This document shows, piece after piece, positions 18,367 through 26,249 of a stretch of 64,000 bases of DNA. The position numbers and the translations under genes are program-made. Positions within the stretch are counted from its first letter, which is position 1, and every line of letters starts with the position of its first letter. Location of the stretch: contig CAMBVS010000004.1 in the NCBI GenBank assembly GCA_945871425.1, forward strand, positions 1-64,000, written 5' to 3'. The notes below the pieces were generated by a model. The model was not told where the DNA came from. It was given only the letters and a program-made list of their open reading frames with translations, and did no database searches. The DNA comes from Rhizobium sp. Q54. GTDB lineage: Bacteria; Pseudomonadota; Alphaproteobacteria; SHVZ01.

Positions 18367-19143
18367 TCAGATCGAGCTGTTGAAGGCGCCGCCGTCCATC
18401 AGCAGGTTTTGGCCGGTGATGTAGCTCGCATGCGTGCTGCAGAGGAAGGCGCAGGCGGCGCCGAACTCGGCCGCGGTGCCGAAGCGGCGGGAGGGATTCT
18501 GGGCGGCCCGTTCCTTCATGATCTCCTCGAGCGGACGCCCGGTCTTCTTGGCTTCGGCGATCATGCCGGAACGCAGCCGGTCGGTGTCGAACGGTCCGGG
18601 CAGGAGCCCGTTGATGGTGACGCCGTCCTTGGCGACCTGGCGGGCGATGCCGGCGCAGAAGCCGGTGAGCCCCGTACGAGCGCCATTGGAGAGGCCGAGG
18701 ACCGGGATCGGGGACTTCACCGAGCCCGAGGTGATGTTGACGATGCGGCCCCAGCGGCGGGCGATCATCGGGTCGAGGGTCGCCTTGATCAGCTCGATCG
18801 CGGTGATCATGTTGGCGTTGAGCGCCTTCATCCAGTCCTCGGGCGTCCAGTCGCGGAAGTCGCCCGGCGGCGGACCGCCCGCATTGTTGATCAGGATGTC
18901 GGGCTCGGGGCAGGCGGCGAGCGCCGCAGCGCGCCCCTCGGTCGTGGTGATGTCGCCGGCGACCGCGGTCGCCTTGCCGCCGGCGGCGCGGATCGCGGCC
19001 GCCGCCGCTTCGAGGGCCTCCTGGCCGCGCGCGGTGATGGTGACCACGACGCCTTCGCGCGCCAGCGCCTCGGCGCAGCCCTTCCCCAAGCCCTTCGATC
19101 CGGCGCAGACCAGCGCGCGACGCCCAGCGATGCCCATGTCCAT
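18367..19143 (-). CDS. SDR-family protein lacking the canonical Tyr-x3-Lys pair
   Basis: Rossmann-fold short-chain dehydrogenase/reductase relative of 258 residues. It keeps the cofactor-binding glycine pattern AGSKGLGKG (residues 14-22), the NNAG motif, and the catalytic-position Ser139 in NITSG. Where classical SDRs have Tyr151 and Lys155, it has Leu151 and Ala155 (in LSNGAR). The C-terminal RRFG-x-ASYITGQNLLMDGG region is typical. It is therefore either a catalytically different subfamily or a non-reducing homologue. The start ATG lies two bases after the hda stop. The frame is intact and well conserved elsewhere, so it is not a decayed gene. Confidence 0.85.
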   Translation of the reverse strand: MDMGIAGRRALVCAGSKGLGKGCAEALAREGVVVTITARGQEALEAAAAAIRAAGGKATAVAGDITTTEGRAAALAACPEPDILINNAGGPPPGDFRDWTPEDWMKALNANMITAIELIKATLDPMIARRWGRIVNITSGSVKSPIPVLGLSNGARTGLTGFCAGIARQVAKDGVTINGLLPGPFDTDRLRSGMIAEAKKTGRPLEEIMKERAAQNPSRRFGTAAEFGAACAFLCSTHASYITGQNLLMDGGAFNSSI

Positions 19144-19145
19144 GG

Positions 19146-19832
19146 TCAGAACTCCAGTTCGGGTTGCGTGAGCCGCGCGAGGACCGCGCGGGCGAGCGGT
19201 ACGGTGATCGGCCGGCGCTCGGCCAGCGCCGCCACGTCGAGGGCCGCAACGGCCGTGCCGATCGCGGCGAAGGAGCGGTCGAGCCGCTGCAGAAGATAGC
19301 TGACGACCTCGGCCTCGACACGGAGCTGGCGGTCGGCGAAGAGCTTGACCATCACCGCGGCGCGAAGCTCGTCGTCGGGGGGGAGCAGCGCCACCGCAGG
19401 CGCCGTTGTGAGGCGCGAGCGGAGGTCGGCAAGCCGGATCGGCCAGCGCGCCGGCGGCTCGCGCCCGATCAGCAGCAGATGCCCCCGGCGTTCGGCCAGC
19501 AGGTTGTAGAGATGCAGGACGAGGCGCTCGGCAGCCGGCGCCGGGGCGTCGCCGAGATCGAGCACGACGGCGCCTGAGGCCGCGAGCGCGGGCGGGTCGA
19601 GCGGTCCCTGCCCCGCCGCCTCGGCGGCACCGGAGCGCCGGCGCCAGACCTGGGCGAGGTGGCTCTTCCCCGACCCCGCCGGCCCATGGAGCGCGAGCGC
19701 GGTCGCCGGCCAGTCCGGCCAACGATCGAGCCAGGCGACGGCCTCGGCGTTGGAGGCGGCGACCAGGAAGTCTTCGCGGCCCAGCGCCGGCCGGTGAGAG
19801 AGGCCGAGGACGAGCTGGCTCGGCCCGGTCAT
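19146..19832 (-). CDS. hdaA: DnaA regulatory inactivator Hda homologue (HdaA)
   Basis: DnaA-related AAA+ protein that, with the beta clamp, stimulates ATP hydrolysis by DnaA to limit initiation. The 228-residue product starts QLVLGLSHRPALGREDFLVA, which includes the QLxLxL-type clamp-binding sequence at the N-terminus. It has Walker A GPAGSGKSH, a Walker-B-like VVLDLGD, the sensor region RSRLTTAPAVALLPPDDELR and a C-terminal lid (LLQRLDRSFAAIGTAVAALD). It lacks DnaA domain IV, as expected for Hda. It overlaps the upstream permease stop by one base (TGATG). Confidence 0.88.
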   Translation of the reverse strand: MTGPSQLVLGLSHRPALGREDFLVAASNAEAVAWLDRWPDWPATALALHGPAGSGKSHLAQVWRRRSGAAEAAGQGPLDPPALAASGAVVLDLGDAPAPAAERLVLHLYNLLAERRGHLLLIGREPPARWPIRLADLRSRLTTAPAVALLPPDDELRAAVMVKLFADRQLRVEAEVVSYLLQRLDRSFAAIGTAVAALDVAALAERRPITVPLARAVLARLTQPELEF

Positions 19833-20896
19833 CAGGGACCGGGACCGCGATAGAACGGGCTGGCGAGATAGCGTTCGACCGCGAAACGGACCAGCACGCC
19901 GATGGCGGCGGCCACGGGCACGGCCAGCAGGAGGCCGAGGAACCCGAAGGAGGCGCCGCCGGCCATCAGCGCGAAGATCACCCAGACCGGATGCAGCCCG
20001 ACGCGGTCGCCGACCAGCTTCGGCGTCAGCACGTTGCCTTCCAGCACCTGACCGACCACGAACACCAGGGCGACCAGGGCGACCGGACCCGGGCTGCCGA
20101 ACTGGATCCAGGCGAGACCGATCGCGAGCACGCCGCCGCCGAGCGCGCCGACGATCGGGATGAAGGAGGCGAGACCGGCGAAGAACCCGATGAGCAGGCC
20201 GAAGTCGAGCCCGGCGGCCGTGAGACCGGCGGCGTAGAAGAGGGCGAGCGCCAGGCAGACCAGGGCCTGGCCGCGGGCGAACCCGGCGAGCGTGCGGTCG
20301 ATCTCGGCGACCTGCGAGCGGATGGTCGCCGCCTCGGTCTGAGGCAGCCGCTCGTCGATCCAGGCGACGATGTCGGGCCAGTCGCGCAAGAGGTAGAAGG
20401 CGACGACCGGCGTGATGAACAGCAGCGAAAGCAGGCTGGCGATCGCAGCACCGCCCGAGATGAGCCCGGCCAGCACGGTCCCGAGCCAGGCCAGCGCCTC
20501 GCCTGCATGCGAGCCAAGCAGCGAGGAGAGCTCCTTCAGGTCCTGTTCGCCGGCCTGCGACTTGATCAGCTCGAACAGCGGGTCGAGGGCGTCCCGGATG
20601 CGTTCGATATAGACCGGCAGGCGCTGGGCGAAGGTGGAGATCTGCGCCTTCAGCACCGGCGCGATCATCAGGAGGAGGCCGAGGCCGACGAGGAAGAAGA
20701 TGACGAGCGCCAAAGCCGCGGCGACGCCCCGCCCGAGCTTGAGCCGTGCCAGCCGATTGACCAGCGGATCGAGGACGTAGGCGACGGCGAATCCGGCGGC
20801 GAAGGGCATGAGGACGTCGCGCAGCTGATAGAGCACGAAGACCGCCGCCGCGATCGCGACCAGCCAGGTGAGCGCGCGCGAGCGGGCATCGTCCAT
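19832..20896 (-). CDS. AI-2E family transporter (PerM/UPF0118-type membrane protein)
   Basis: Multi-spanning inner-membrane protein related to PerM and TqsA. From ATG 20894-20896 it has 354 residues. Two N-terminal membrane segments lead to a soluble loop (about residues 95-150), followed by a C-terminal membrane bundle with PIVGALGGGVLAIGLAW and the family-conserved GNVLTPKLVGDRVGLHPVWV. The transported compound is unknown. A 274-bp inverted-repeat element ends one base upstream of this ATG, so the native leader appears replaced. No clear ribosome-binding site is seen. The frame stays open through the element to 21097, allowing an N-terminal extension of up to 67 codons. Confidence 0.88.
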   Translation of the reverse strand: MDDARSRALTWLVAIAAAVFVLYQLRDVLMPFAAGFAVAYVLDPLVNRLARLKLGRGVAAALALVIFFLVGLGLLLMIAPVLKAQISTFAQRLPVYIERIRDALDPLFELIKSQAGEQDLKELSSLLGSHAGEALAWLGTVLAGLISGGAAIASLLSLLFITPVVAFYLLRDWPDIVAWIDERLPQTEAATIRSQVAEIDRTLAGFARGQALVCLALALFYAAGLTAAGLDFGLLIGFFAGLASFIPIVGALGGGVLAIGLAWIQFGSPGPVALVALVFVVGQVLEGNVLTPKLVGDRVGLHPVWVIFALMAGGASFGFLGLLLAVPVAAAIGVLVRFAVERYLASPFYRGPGP

Positions 20897-20897
20897 G

Positions 20898-21171
20898 CTA
20901 GGAGCCTGCCTGAGGAATGGCCACGGCCTCAATTGCGAAGCGCGGCGGAGAGGGCGCGAAGCGGGCGCGACGGCGATGCCGGGCGCATCTCCGAGCGCCC
21001 GCGACAAAGCCATCGCCCCGCGCTTCGCAACCCGAAGGGCCGTCGCCACAAGGGCTTGGGCGTCGTCGAGCGCCGCTCGTGATGCGTCCAGCATCACGTT
21101 GCGCCGCTCTCCTAGCCCAAGCCCTTGTGGCGACGGTTGAGGTCATGGCCATTCCTCAGACAGGCTCCTAG
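20898..21171. repeat. MITE-like 274-bp element with 35-bp terminal inverted repeats
   Basis: The ends are 35-bp inverted copies (20898-20932 and 21137-21171, beginning CTAGGAGCCTG) that differ at only a few bases. Inside are further inverted pairs: GCGAAGCGCGG (from 20935) with its complement (ending 21028), and a 20-bp pair at 21042-21061 and 21115-21134. A hairpin GTGATGC-N5-GCATCAC sits at 21079-21097. The right end is part of a 16-bp perfect palindrome (21162-21177). It encodes no transposase and lies between the CDP-alcohol phosphatidyltransferase stop and the AI-2E transporter start, so it looks like a non-autonomous mobile or dispersed palindromic repeat. No second copy was seen in the window. 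Confidence 0.75.
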
Positions 21172-21719
21172 GAGCCTATCAGGCCGCGGCCCCAACCGAT
21201 CAGGTAGGCGCCGCCGGAGGCCACCGTGGTCACCGCCACCAGCAGCACCAGCGCCGGCACGATGCCGGGTGCGACGATACCGAGCCCGATATCGGCGAGG
21301 ACGACGCCGGCCAGGACCAGCTGCGCAACCGTGTTCGCCTTGCTGATCAGGATCGGCGCCATCGCCGGCGTCTGGTCGAGGGTGTGCAGCATGAGCACGC
21401 CGCCGACGATCAGCACGTCGCGCGACACCACCAGGATCACCAGCCAGAGCGGGATCTGGCCGGCCTGGCCGAGCGTGATGAAGACGGAAACCAGCAGGAC
21501 CTTGTCGGCGATGGCGTCGAGATAGGCGCCGAGCCGCGAGCGCGCGTCCAGGCTGCGGGCGAGGAACCCGTCGAGGCCGTCGGTGATGCTGGCGGCGAAG
21601 AACACCCAGAAGGCCGGCGCCCATTGCCCGGTCAGGATCAGCCAGACGACCAGCGGCACCGCCAGGAGGCGGGCGAGCGTGACGAGATTGGGCAGGAACC
21701 CGAGAAGCGCCAGCGTCAT
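21168..21719 (-). CDS. CDP-alcohol phosphatidyltransferase family protein
   Basis: Inner-membrane enzyme that joins a CDP-activated lipid to an alcohol such as glycerol phosphate; the exact phospholipid is uncertain. The 183-residue product contains the complete catalytic signature from Asp47 to Asp72 (D-x2-D-G-x2-A-R-x8-G-x3-D-x3-D) and about five membrane helices. Its start overlaps the DUF2066 stop (ATGA). The TAG stop lies within the terminal repeat of the adjacent inverted-repeat element, so the last few residues (LIGS) may have been altered by the insertion. Confidence 0.9.
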   Translation of the reverse strand: MTLALLGFLPNLVTLARLLAVPLVVWLILTGQWAPAFWVFFAASITDGLDGFLARSLDARSRLGAYLDAIADKVLLVSVFITLGQAGQIPLWLVILVVSRDVLIVGGVLMLHTLDQTPAMAPILISKANTVAQLVLAGVVLADIGLGIVAPGIVPALVLLVAVTTVASGGAYLIGWGRGLIGS

Positions 21720-22831
21720 CGCCGGACCGGCCCGGTCAGCCTCACGACCGACTCCGTCTGCCCTTCGATCAGCTCCAGGTCGCGCTGCGCCAGCGCCGAC
21801 CGGAGCTGGCCGGTCTCGCCGACATAGGTCACGGCGATGCGGCCTTCCTGCCGGGTGAGCTGAACCACCTCCGCCTTGCGGACGAGGCCGATGCCGGACA
21901 GCCGGCGACGGATCTCGGTCCACTCGGCGAGGCTGGCGACGGGCACGGCAAGCACGATCTGGCGCTCGCTCTGGCCCGGGCCGATGGCGTTGTCCTGCTT
22001 CCACAGGCGCTCGAGCTCGCGCTCGACCCAGGTCACCGCGCGGGCGAGCAGAGCCTCGCTCTGGTCGGCGGACTCGCCGGTGAAGGAGTCGACCAAAGTC
22101 AGATCGGCGCCCCCCGAGTGCCGCGTCACCGTCAGCGCCACGGTCGGTTTCGAGGTGATCGGATCCAGGCTGACCGCGGCCACCGCCACCGCGGCTTCGG
22201 CCGCGCCGTAGCGGCGGGCGAGCGCCTCCAGCTTGACCGTATCGCCGGCCATCGCCTCCTTGGCGCCGAGGTCGCCGATGTCGCGGAGATCGCCCAAAGG
22301 GACCATGATCGGAACCAGGGTGTCGCGCGGCGGCCGCTGGGCCCAGGCCTCGCGCCAGGGGTTGCGTTCGTCGAACAGGACCATGCTGCCGCCGACCGAG
22401 TAGACCGGGACCACCAGCACCGGCCGCGCCCTGGTCTCGGTGAAGGCGACGCCGGCCGAACCCATCACGTCGCGGACGGCCACCGGATTGAAGCGGACCG
22501 TCAGGGTGGCGAGATAGCGGACGGCGGAGGTTCGCTCGTTGGTGACGTCGATCGAACGGACGAGGCTGGTCAGCGTCGCCTCGTCGAGGCGCGGAGAGCG
22601 GACACTGTCATCGGTCGCCAGCCGCTGCATCAGCTTCTGGAAGGCCTGGCGCTGGCCGTCCAGGTGCGCCTTCTCGCGCGCCTGCAAAGCGGTCGCGTCG
22701 GTGACGTCGACTGCGACGTCGGTGACGGTGAAGACGTCGTCCTGGGCGGCAGGCGGAGCCTGCGCGACCGCAGGCCCCGCGAGCACGAGCAGCGCCGTCA
22801 CGACCAGACGTAAGAGACCGGCTCGTGCCAT
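21716..22831 (-). CDS. DUF2066 domain-containing secreted protein
   Basis: Exported protein of unknown function, 371 residues. It has an N-terminal signal peptide (basic start, [20 protein letters not shown], likely cleavage after AVA or AQA). The DUF2066 region follows with [22 protein letters not shown] and repeated beta/alpha segments. It heads the minus-strand train toward the CDP-alcohol phosphatidyltransferase and is divergent from purM, whose coding frame overlaps its first codons if the furthest upstream purM start is used. Confidence 0.8.
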   Translation of the reverse strand: MARAGLLRLVVTALLVLAGPAVAQAPPAAQDDVFTVTDVAVDVTDATALQAREKAHLDGQRQAFQKLMQRLATDDSVRSPRLDEATLTSLVRSIDVTNERTSAVRYLATLTVRFNPVAVRDVMGSAGVAFTETRARPVLVVPVYSVGGSMVLFDERNPWREAWAQRPPRDTLVPIMVPLGDLRDIGDLGAKEAMAGDTVKLEALARRYGAAEAAVAVAAVSLDPITSKPTVALTVTRHSGGADLTLVDSFTGESADQSEALLARAVTWVERELERLWKQDNAIGPGQSERQIVLAVPVASLAEWTEIRRRLSGIGLVRKAEVVQLTRQEGRIAVTYVGETGQLRSALAQRDLELIEGQTESVVRLTGPVRR

Positions 22832-23955
22832 TGCAATGTGTCCGCGTTCGTCTATCTTCTGGCGCCCGCTTATACCGTGGCGAGCGCGAGGACACCATAA
22901 GCGCCAGGACGTACAAGGATGCCGGCGTCGATATCGACGCAGGCAATGCATTGGTCGAGGCGATCAAGCCCCTCACCCGCGCGACCCGTCGGCCTGGCGC
23001 CGACGGCGAGATCGGCGGCTTCGGCGCTGCCTTCGACCTGCGCGCAGCGGGGTATCGGGATCCGATCCTGATCGCCTCCACCGATGGCGTCGGCACCAAG
23101 GTCAAGATCGCGATCGAGGCGGCGCGGCCGGACACGCTCGGCATCGACCTGGTCGCCATGTGCGTCAACGACCTGGTCGTCCAGGGTGCAGAACCCCTGT
23201 TCTTCCTCGACTATTACGCGACCGGCAAGCTTGAGATCGACGTCGCCCGCCGGGTCGTCGCCGGCATCGCCGAGGGCTGCCGGCTGGCCGGCTGCGCCTT
23301 GATCGGCGGCGAGACGGCGGAAATGCCGGGCCTCTACGCCCGTGGCGACTACGACCTGGCCGGATTCGCCGTCGGCGCGGTCGAGCGGAGTGAGATCATC
23401 ACCGGCGAGACGGTCGCCCCCGGCGACGTGATCCTGGGCCTGGCTTCCTCCGGCGTCCATTCCAACGGCTACTCCCTGGTCCGTCGCGTCGTCGCCGACC
23501 GCGGGCTCTCCTGGGAGGCGCCGGCGCCCTTCGACCAGGCCCGCTCGCTCGGCGAGGCGCTGCTGACCCCGACCAGGATCTACGTCAAATCGACCCTGGC
23601 GGCGATCAAGGGCGGCGGCATCAAGGCGATGGCCCACATCACCGGCGGCGGGTTGATCGAGAACCCGCCCCGGGTTTATCCGAAGACCGTGGCGGCGGAG
23701 ATCGACGGCGCCTCCTGGCAGATGCCGCCGGTGTTCCGCTGGCTGAAACGCGAGGGCGGCATCGAGGCGTCCGACATGCCGCGGACCTTCAACTGCGGGA
23801 TCGGCATGCTGGTCATCGTTGATCCGGCGCAGGCGGCTACGGCGAAGGCCCGGCTCGAAGCGGCCGGCGAGACCGTCTTCGAGATCGGCCGCATGGTGGC
23901 ACGCGACGGCGAGGCCGTGACCATCGCCAACCTGGAGAGCGCATGGCGCGACTGA
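22825..23955 (+). CDS. purM: Phosphoribosylformylglycinamidine cyclo-ligase (AIR synthetase)
   Basis: Fifth step of de novo purine synthesis, forming AIR with ATP. The conserved product begins [13 protein letters not shown] and contains [52 protein letters not shown] and [15 protein letters not shown]. The start is unsettled. The only in-frame ATG, GTG or TTG codons before the conserved region are GTG 22825 and TTG 22831. They would add about 24 unlikely residues and would overlap the divergent DUF2066 start. An ATA at 22897 just before SARTYKDAG has GAGGA four bases upstream and would give a normal-length enzyme. The end overlaps purN by 13 bases. Confidence 0.93.
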   Translation: MPLQCVRVRLSSGARLYRGEREDTISARTYKDAGVDIDAGNALVEAIKPLTRATRRPGADGEIGGFGAAFDLRAAGYRDPILIASTDGVGTKVKIAIEAARPDTLGIDLVAMCVNDLVVQGAEPLFFLDYYATGKLEIDVARRVVAGIAEGCRLAGCALIGGETAEMPGLYARGDYDLAGFAVGAVERSEIITGETVAPGDVILGLASSGVHSNGYSLVRRVVADRGLSWEAPAPFDQARSLGEALLTPTRIYVKSTLAAIKGGGIKAMAHITGGGLIENPPRVYPKTVAAEIDGASWQMPPVFRWLKREGGIEASDMPRTFNCGIGMLVIVDPAQAATAKARLEAAGETVFEIGRMVARDGEAVTIANLESAWRD

Positions 23956-24593
23956 GGCTGGGCGTGATGATCTCCGGGCGCGGCAGCAATCTGCAGGCCC
24001 TGATCGATGCCTGTCTCGGTCTCGCCTTCCCGGCGGAGATCGCCTGCGTCATCTCCAACGTCCGCGGCGCCTTCGGGATCGAGCGGGCGCGGAGCGCCGG
24101 CATCCCGACCGTCGTCGTCCCCCACAAGGCCTATCCGGACCGCGAGCACTTCGAGGCGGACCTGACCCGCATGCTCCACGCGCATGGCGTCGACCTCGTC
24201 TGCAACGCAGGCTTCATGCGCATTCTGACGCCATCGTTCTTCGAGGCCTGGCCGGACCGCGTGATCAACGTCCACCCCTCCCTGCTGCCGGCCTTCCCGG
24301 GATTGCGGACGCATGAGCGGGCGATCGCCGCCGGCTGCCGGTTTTCCGGCTGCACCGTCCACTTCTCCCGGCCCGAGCTGGATGACGGGCCGATCATCGT
24401 CCAGGCGGTCGTGCCGATCCGCCCCGACGACACCTCCGACACGCTGGCGGAGCGCGTGCTTGCGGAAGAGCACCGCATCTATCCGCTGGCGGTCCGTTGG
24501 CTGGCCGAGGGCCGGGTGCAGCTCGACGGCAAGCGCGCGATCGTGACCGAGGCGGTGGTTCCCGACGGCACGCTGGTCAATCCGGCCGGCTAG
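23943..24593 (+). CDS. purN: Phosphoribosylglycinamide formyltransferase
   Basis: Folate-dependent formylation of GAR in purine synthesis. The 216-residue product has the phosphate-binding [15 protein letters not shown] start. Catalytic residues are Asn109 and His111 ([11 protein letters not shown]) and Asp147 (LDDGPII), with the same spacing as the E. coli enzyme. It is translationally coupled to purM through a 13-base overlap. Confidence 0.96.
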   Translation: MARLRLGVMISGRGSNLQALIDACLGLAFPAEIACVISNVRGAFGIERARSAGIPTVVVPHKAYPDREHFEADLTRMLHAHGVDLVCNAGFMRILTPSFFEAWPDRVINVHPSLLPAFPGLRTHERAIAAGCRFSGCTVHFSRPELDDGPIIVQAVVPIRPDDTSDTLAERVLAEEHRIYPLAVRWLAEGRVQLDGKRAIVTEAVVPDGTLVNPAG

Positions 24594-24652
24594 AAAATCC
24601 CCGGGACCTGCGCTATACGGCGGGCAGCCGGTATCGGGAGGGGAGTTCAGCC

Positions 24653-24775
24653 ATGGCCGTCGACAACGACCTCAAGCATCACCAGGAGACCTGGAACGCC
24701 TTCATCAAGGGCTCGCTTTGGACCGGCGGCGTCTGCGCCGCGGTCATGCTGGCGCTCTTGATCTTCGTCGCCTGA
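24653..24775 (+). CDS. aa3-type cytochrome c oxidase subunit IV
   Basis: Forty-residue single-span membrane protein. The N-terminus MAVDNDLKHHQETWNAFIKG is soluble and followed by one hydrophobic helix to the C-terminus. The HxxTWxxFI-type pattern and size match the small bacterial subunit IV of aa3 oxidases, common in Alphaproteobacteria. The ATG is preceded by a G-rich GGGAGGGGAG ribosome-binding region. It stands apart from other oxidase genes, between purN and ndk. Confidence 0.85.
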   Translation: MAVDNDLKHHQETWNAFIKGSLWTGGVCAAVMLALLIFVA

Positions 24776-24788
24776 TCCAAGAGGTGAG

Positions 24789-24815
24789 CCGCCCGCGCCT
24801 CACAGGCGCGGGCGG
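24789..24815. terminator. Hairpin between convergent coxIV-like gene and ndk
   Basis: A perfect 12-bp stem (CCGCCCGCGCCT / AGGCGCGGGCGG) with loop CAC lies in the 52-bp gap between the convergent stops. Neither side has a T tract, so it may be a bidirectional terminator or an mRNA 3'-end stabiliser. Confidence 0.55.
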
Positions 24816-24827
24816 GATCGCTCGCCT

Positions 24828-25250
24828 TCAGCCGACGATTTCGGTCTCGGCGAAAAAGTAGGCGATCTCGTTCTTCGCGTTCTCGAGCGAGTCCGATCCA
24901 TGGACGGAATTCGCCTCGATCGACTCGGCGAAGAGCTTGCGGATCGTCCCCTCGGCGGCATTCGCCGGATTGGTCGCCCCCATCACCTCGCGGTTCTTCG
25001 CGACCGCGTTCTCGCCCTCGAGCACCTGCACGACCACGGGGCCCGAGGTCATGAACTTGCAGAGATCGGCGAAGAACGGCCGCGCCTTGTGCACGGCATA
25101 GAAGCCCTCGGCCTGGGCCTGGGTCAGGCGGACGCGCTTCTGCGCGACGATGCGGAGCCCCGCCCCCTCGAGCACGGCGTTGACCTTGCCGGTGAGGTTC
25201 CGGCGCGTCGCGTCCGGCTTGATGATCGAAAAGGTACGCTCGAGCGCCAT
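24828..25250 (-). CDS. ndk: Nucleoside diphosphate kinase
   Basis: Balances nucleoside triphosphate pools by phosphate transfer through a phosphohistidine. The 140-residue product has the start [11 protein letters not shown], substrate residues in RPFF and [14 protein letters not shown], and catalytic His117 in NSVHGSDS. It is convergent with the purM-purN-coxIV series and divergent from the methyltransferase at 25407. Confidence 0.98.
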   Translation of the reverse strand: MALERTFSIIKPDATRRNLTGKVNAVLEGAGLRIVAQKRVRLTQAQAEGFYAVHKARPFFADLCKFMTSGPVVVQVLEGENAVAKNREVMGATNPANAAEGTIRKLFAESIEANSVHGSDSLENAKNEIAYFFAETEIVG

Positions 25251-25406
25251 CGCTGAACTCCTGGAAGCATCTTCTGGTATCTGGAAGCCGCAGGCTTATA
25301 GCGGCGACGCACGGGGGCTGCAACAGACCCTGGACCCGGAGCCCGCCGGTTTGCCGGCCCGGGGGCCCGAGCGCTAGTCTCCGGCATCGACCACGAGGGT
25401 CCGCCG

Positions 25407-26249
25407 ATGGGCAATGACGGCTACGTGCACGGGTACTCGGTCCGCGAGCATCAGCGGCTGACCGATCAGGCCTCCAGCCTGGTCGAGCTTCTGCACTGGG
25501 ACACCGCATTTTCTGCCGGCAGCGAGGTGCTGGAGGCCGGCTGCGGGGTCGGCGCGCAGACCGTCACCATCGCCCGGAACAGCCCCGACGCCCGCATCAC
25601 TTCAGTCGACATATCGGCCGAGTCGCTGGCGGCGGCGAAGGACCGGGTCGGGCGCGCCGGCCTTCGCAACGTCACCTTCCGCCAGGCCGACCTCTTCGAC
25701 CTGCCGTTCCCGGACGCATCCTTCGATCACGTCTTCGTCTGCTTCGTGCTCGAGCACCTGAAGGACCCGGCGGGCGCCCTCTCCCGGCTCCGCTCCCTGC
25801 TGAGGGCGGGAGGCACCATCACGGTGATCGAGGGCGACCATGGCTCGACCTATTTCCACCCCGACGACGCCGATGCCAGGCGCGCGGTCTCTTGCCTGGT
25901 CGAGGTGCAGGCCCGCCTCGGCGGGGACTCCCTGATCGGCCGCCGGCTCTACCCGCTGCTGGCCGATGCCGGATACGCCGAGGTCTCTGTCTCTCCGCGG
26001 ATGGTCTATGTCGACGGCAGCAAGCCGCACCTGATCGACGGCTTCACGCTGAAGACCTTCACCGCGATGGTCGAAGGCGTGCGCGACCAGGCGCTGGCGG
26101 CGGGGATGATCGACGAGGCCTCCTGGGAGCGCGGGATCGCCGGCCTGACCCGCACCGCCGCCGCCGACGGCGTCTTCTGCTACACCTTCTTCAAGGGGCG
26201 GGGACTGCGCCCGGCCTCGGCGACAGCTGCCTGGCCAGCGCGTCGTTGA
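25407..26249 (+). CDS. SAM-dependent class I methyltransferase
   Basis: Small-molecule or lipid methyltransferase with unknown substrate, 280 residues. The class I motifs are clear: motif I VLEAGCGVGAQT, an acidic residue ending strand 2 (SVDIS), QADLFDLPFPDASFDHVF and FVLEHLKDP. The C-terminal region is larger than in minimal members. A GAGG ribosome-binding sequence precedes the ATG. The 3' end overlaps the convergent histidine kinase gene by 59 bases. Confidence 0.85.
   Translation: MGNDGYVHGYSVREHQRLTDQASSLVELLHWDTAFSAGSEVLEAGCGVGAQTVTIARNSPDARITSVDISAESLAAAKDRVGRAGLRNVTFRQADLFDLPFPDASFDHVFVCFVLEHLKDPAGALSRLRSLLRAGGTITVIEGDHGSTYFHPDDADARRAVSCLVEVQARLGGDSLIGRRLYPLLADAGYAEVSVSPRMVYVDGSKPHLIDGFTLKTFTAMVEGVRDQALAAGMIDEASWERGIAGLTRTAAADGVFCYTFFKGRGLRPASATAAWPARR

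Noticed and set aside
21112-21170. C-terminal extension of the CDP-alcohol phosphatidyltransferase into the repeat element
   Set aside because: The TAG at 21168-21170 closes the frame at the element edge; frames continuing into the element are in other registers.
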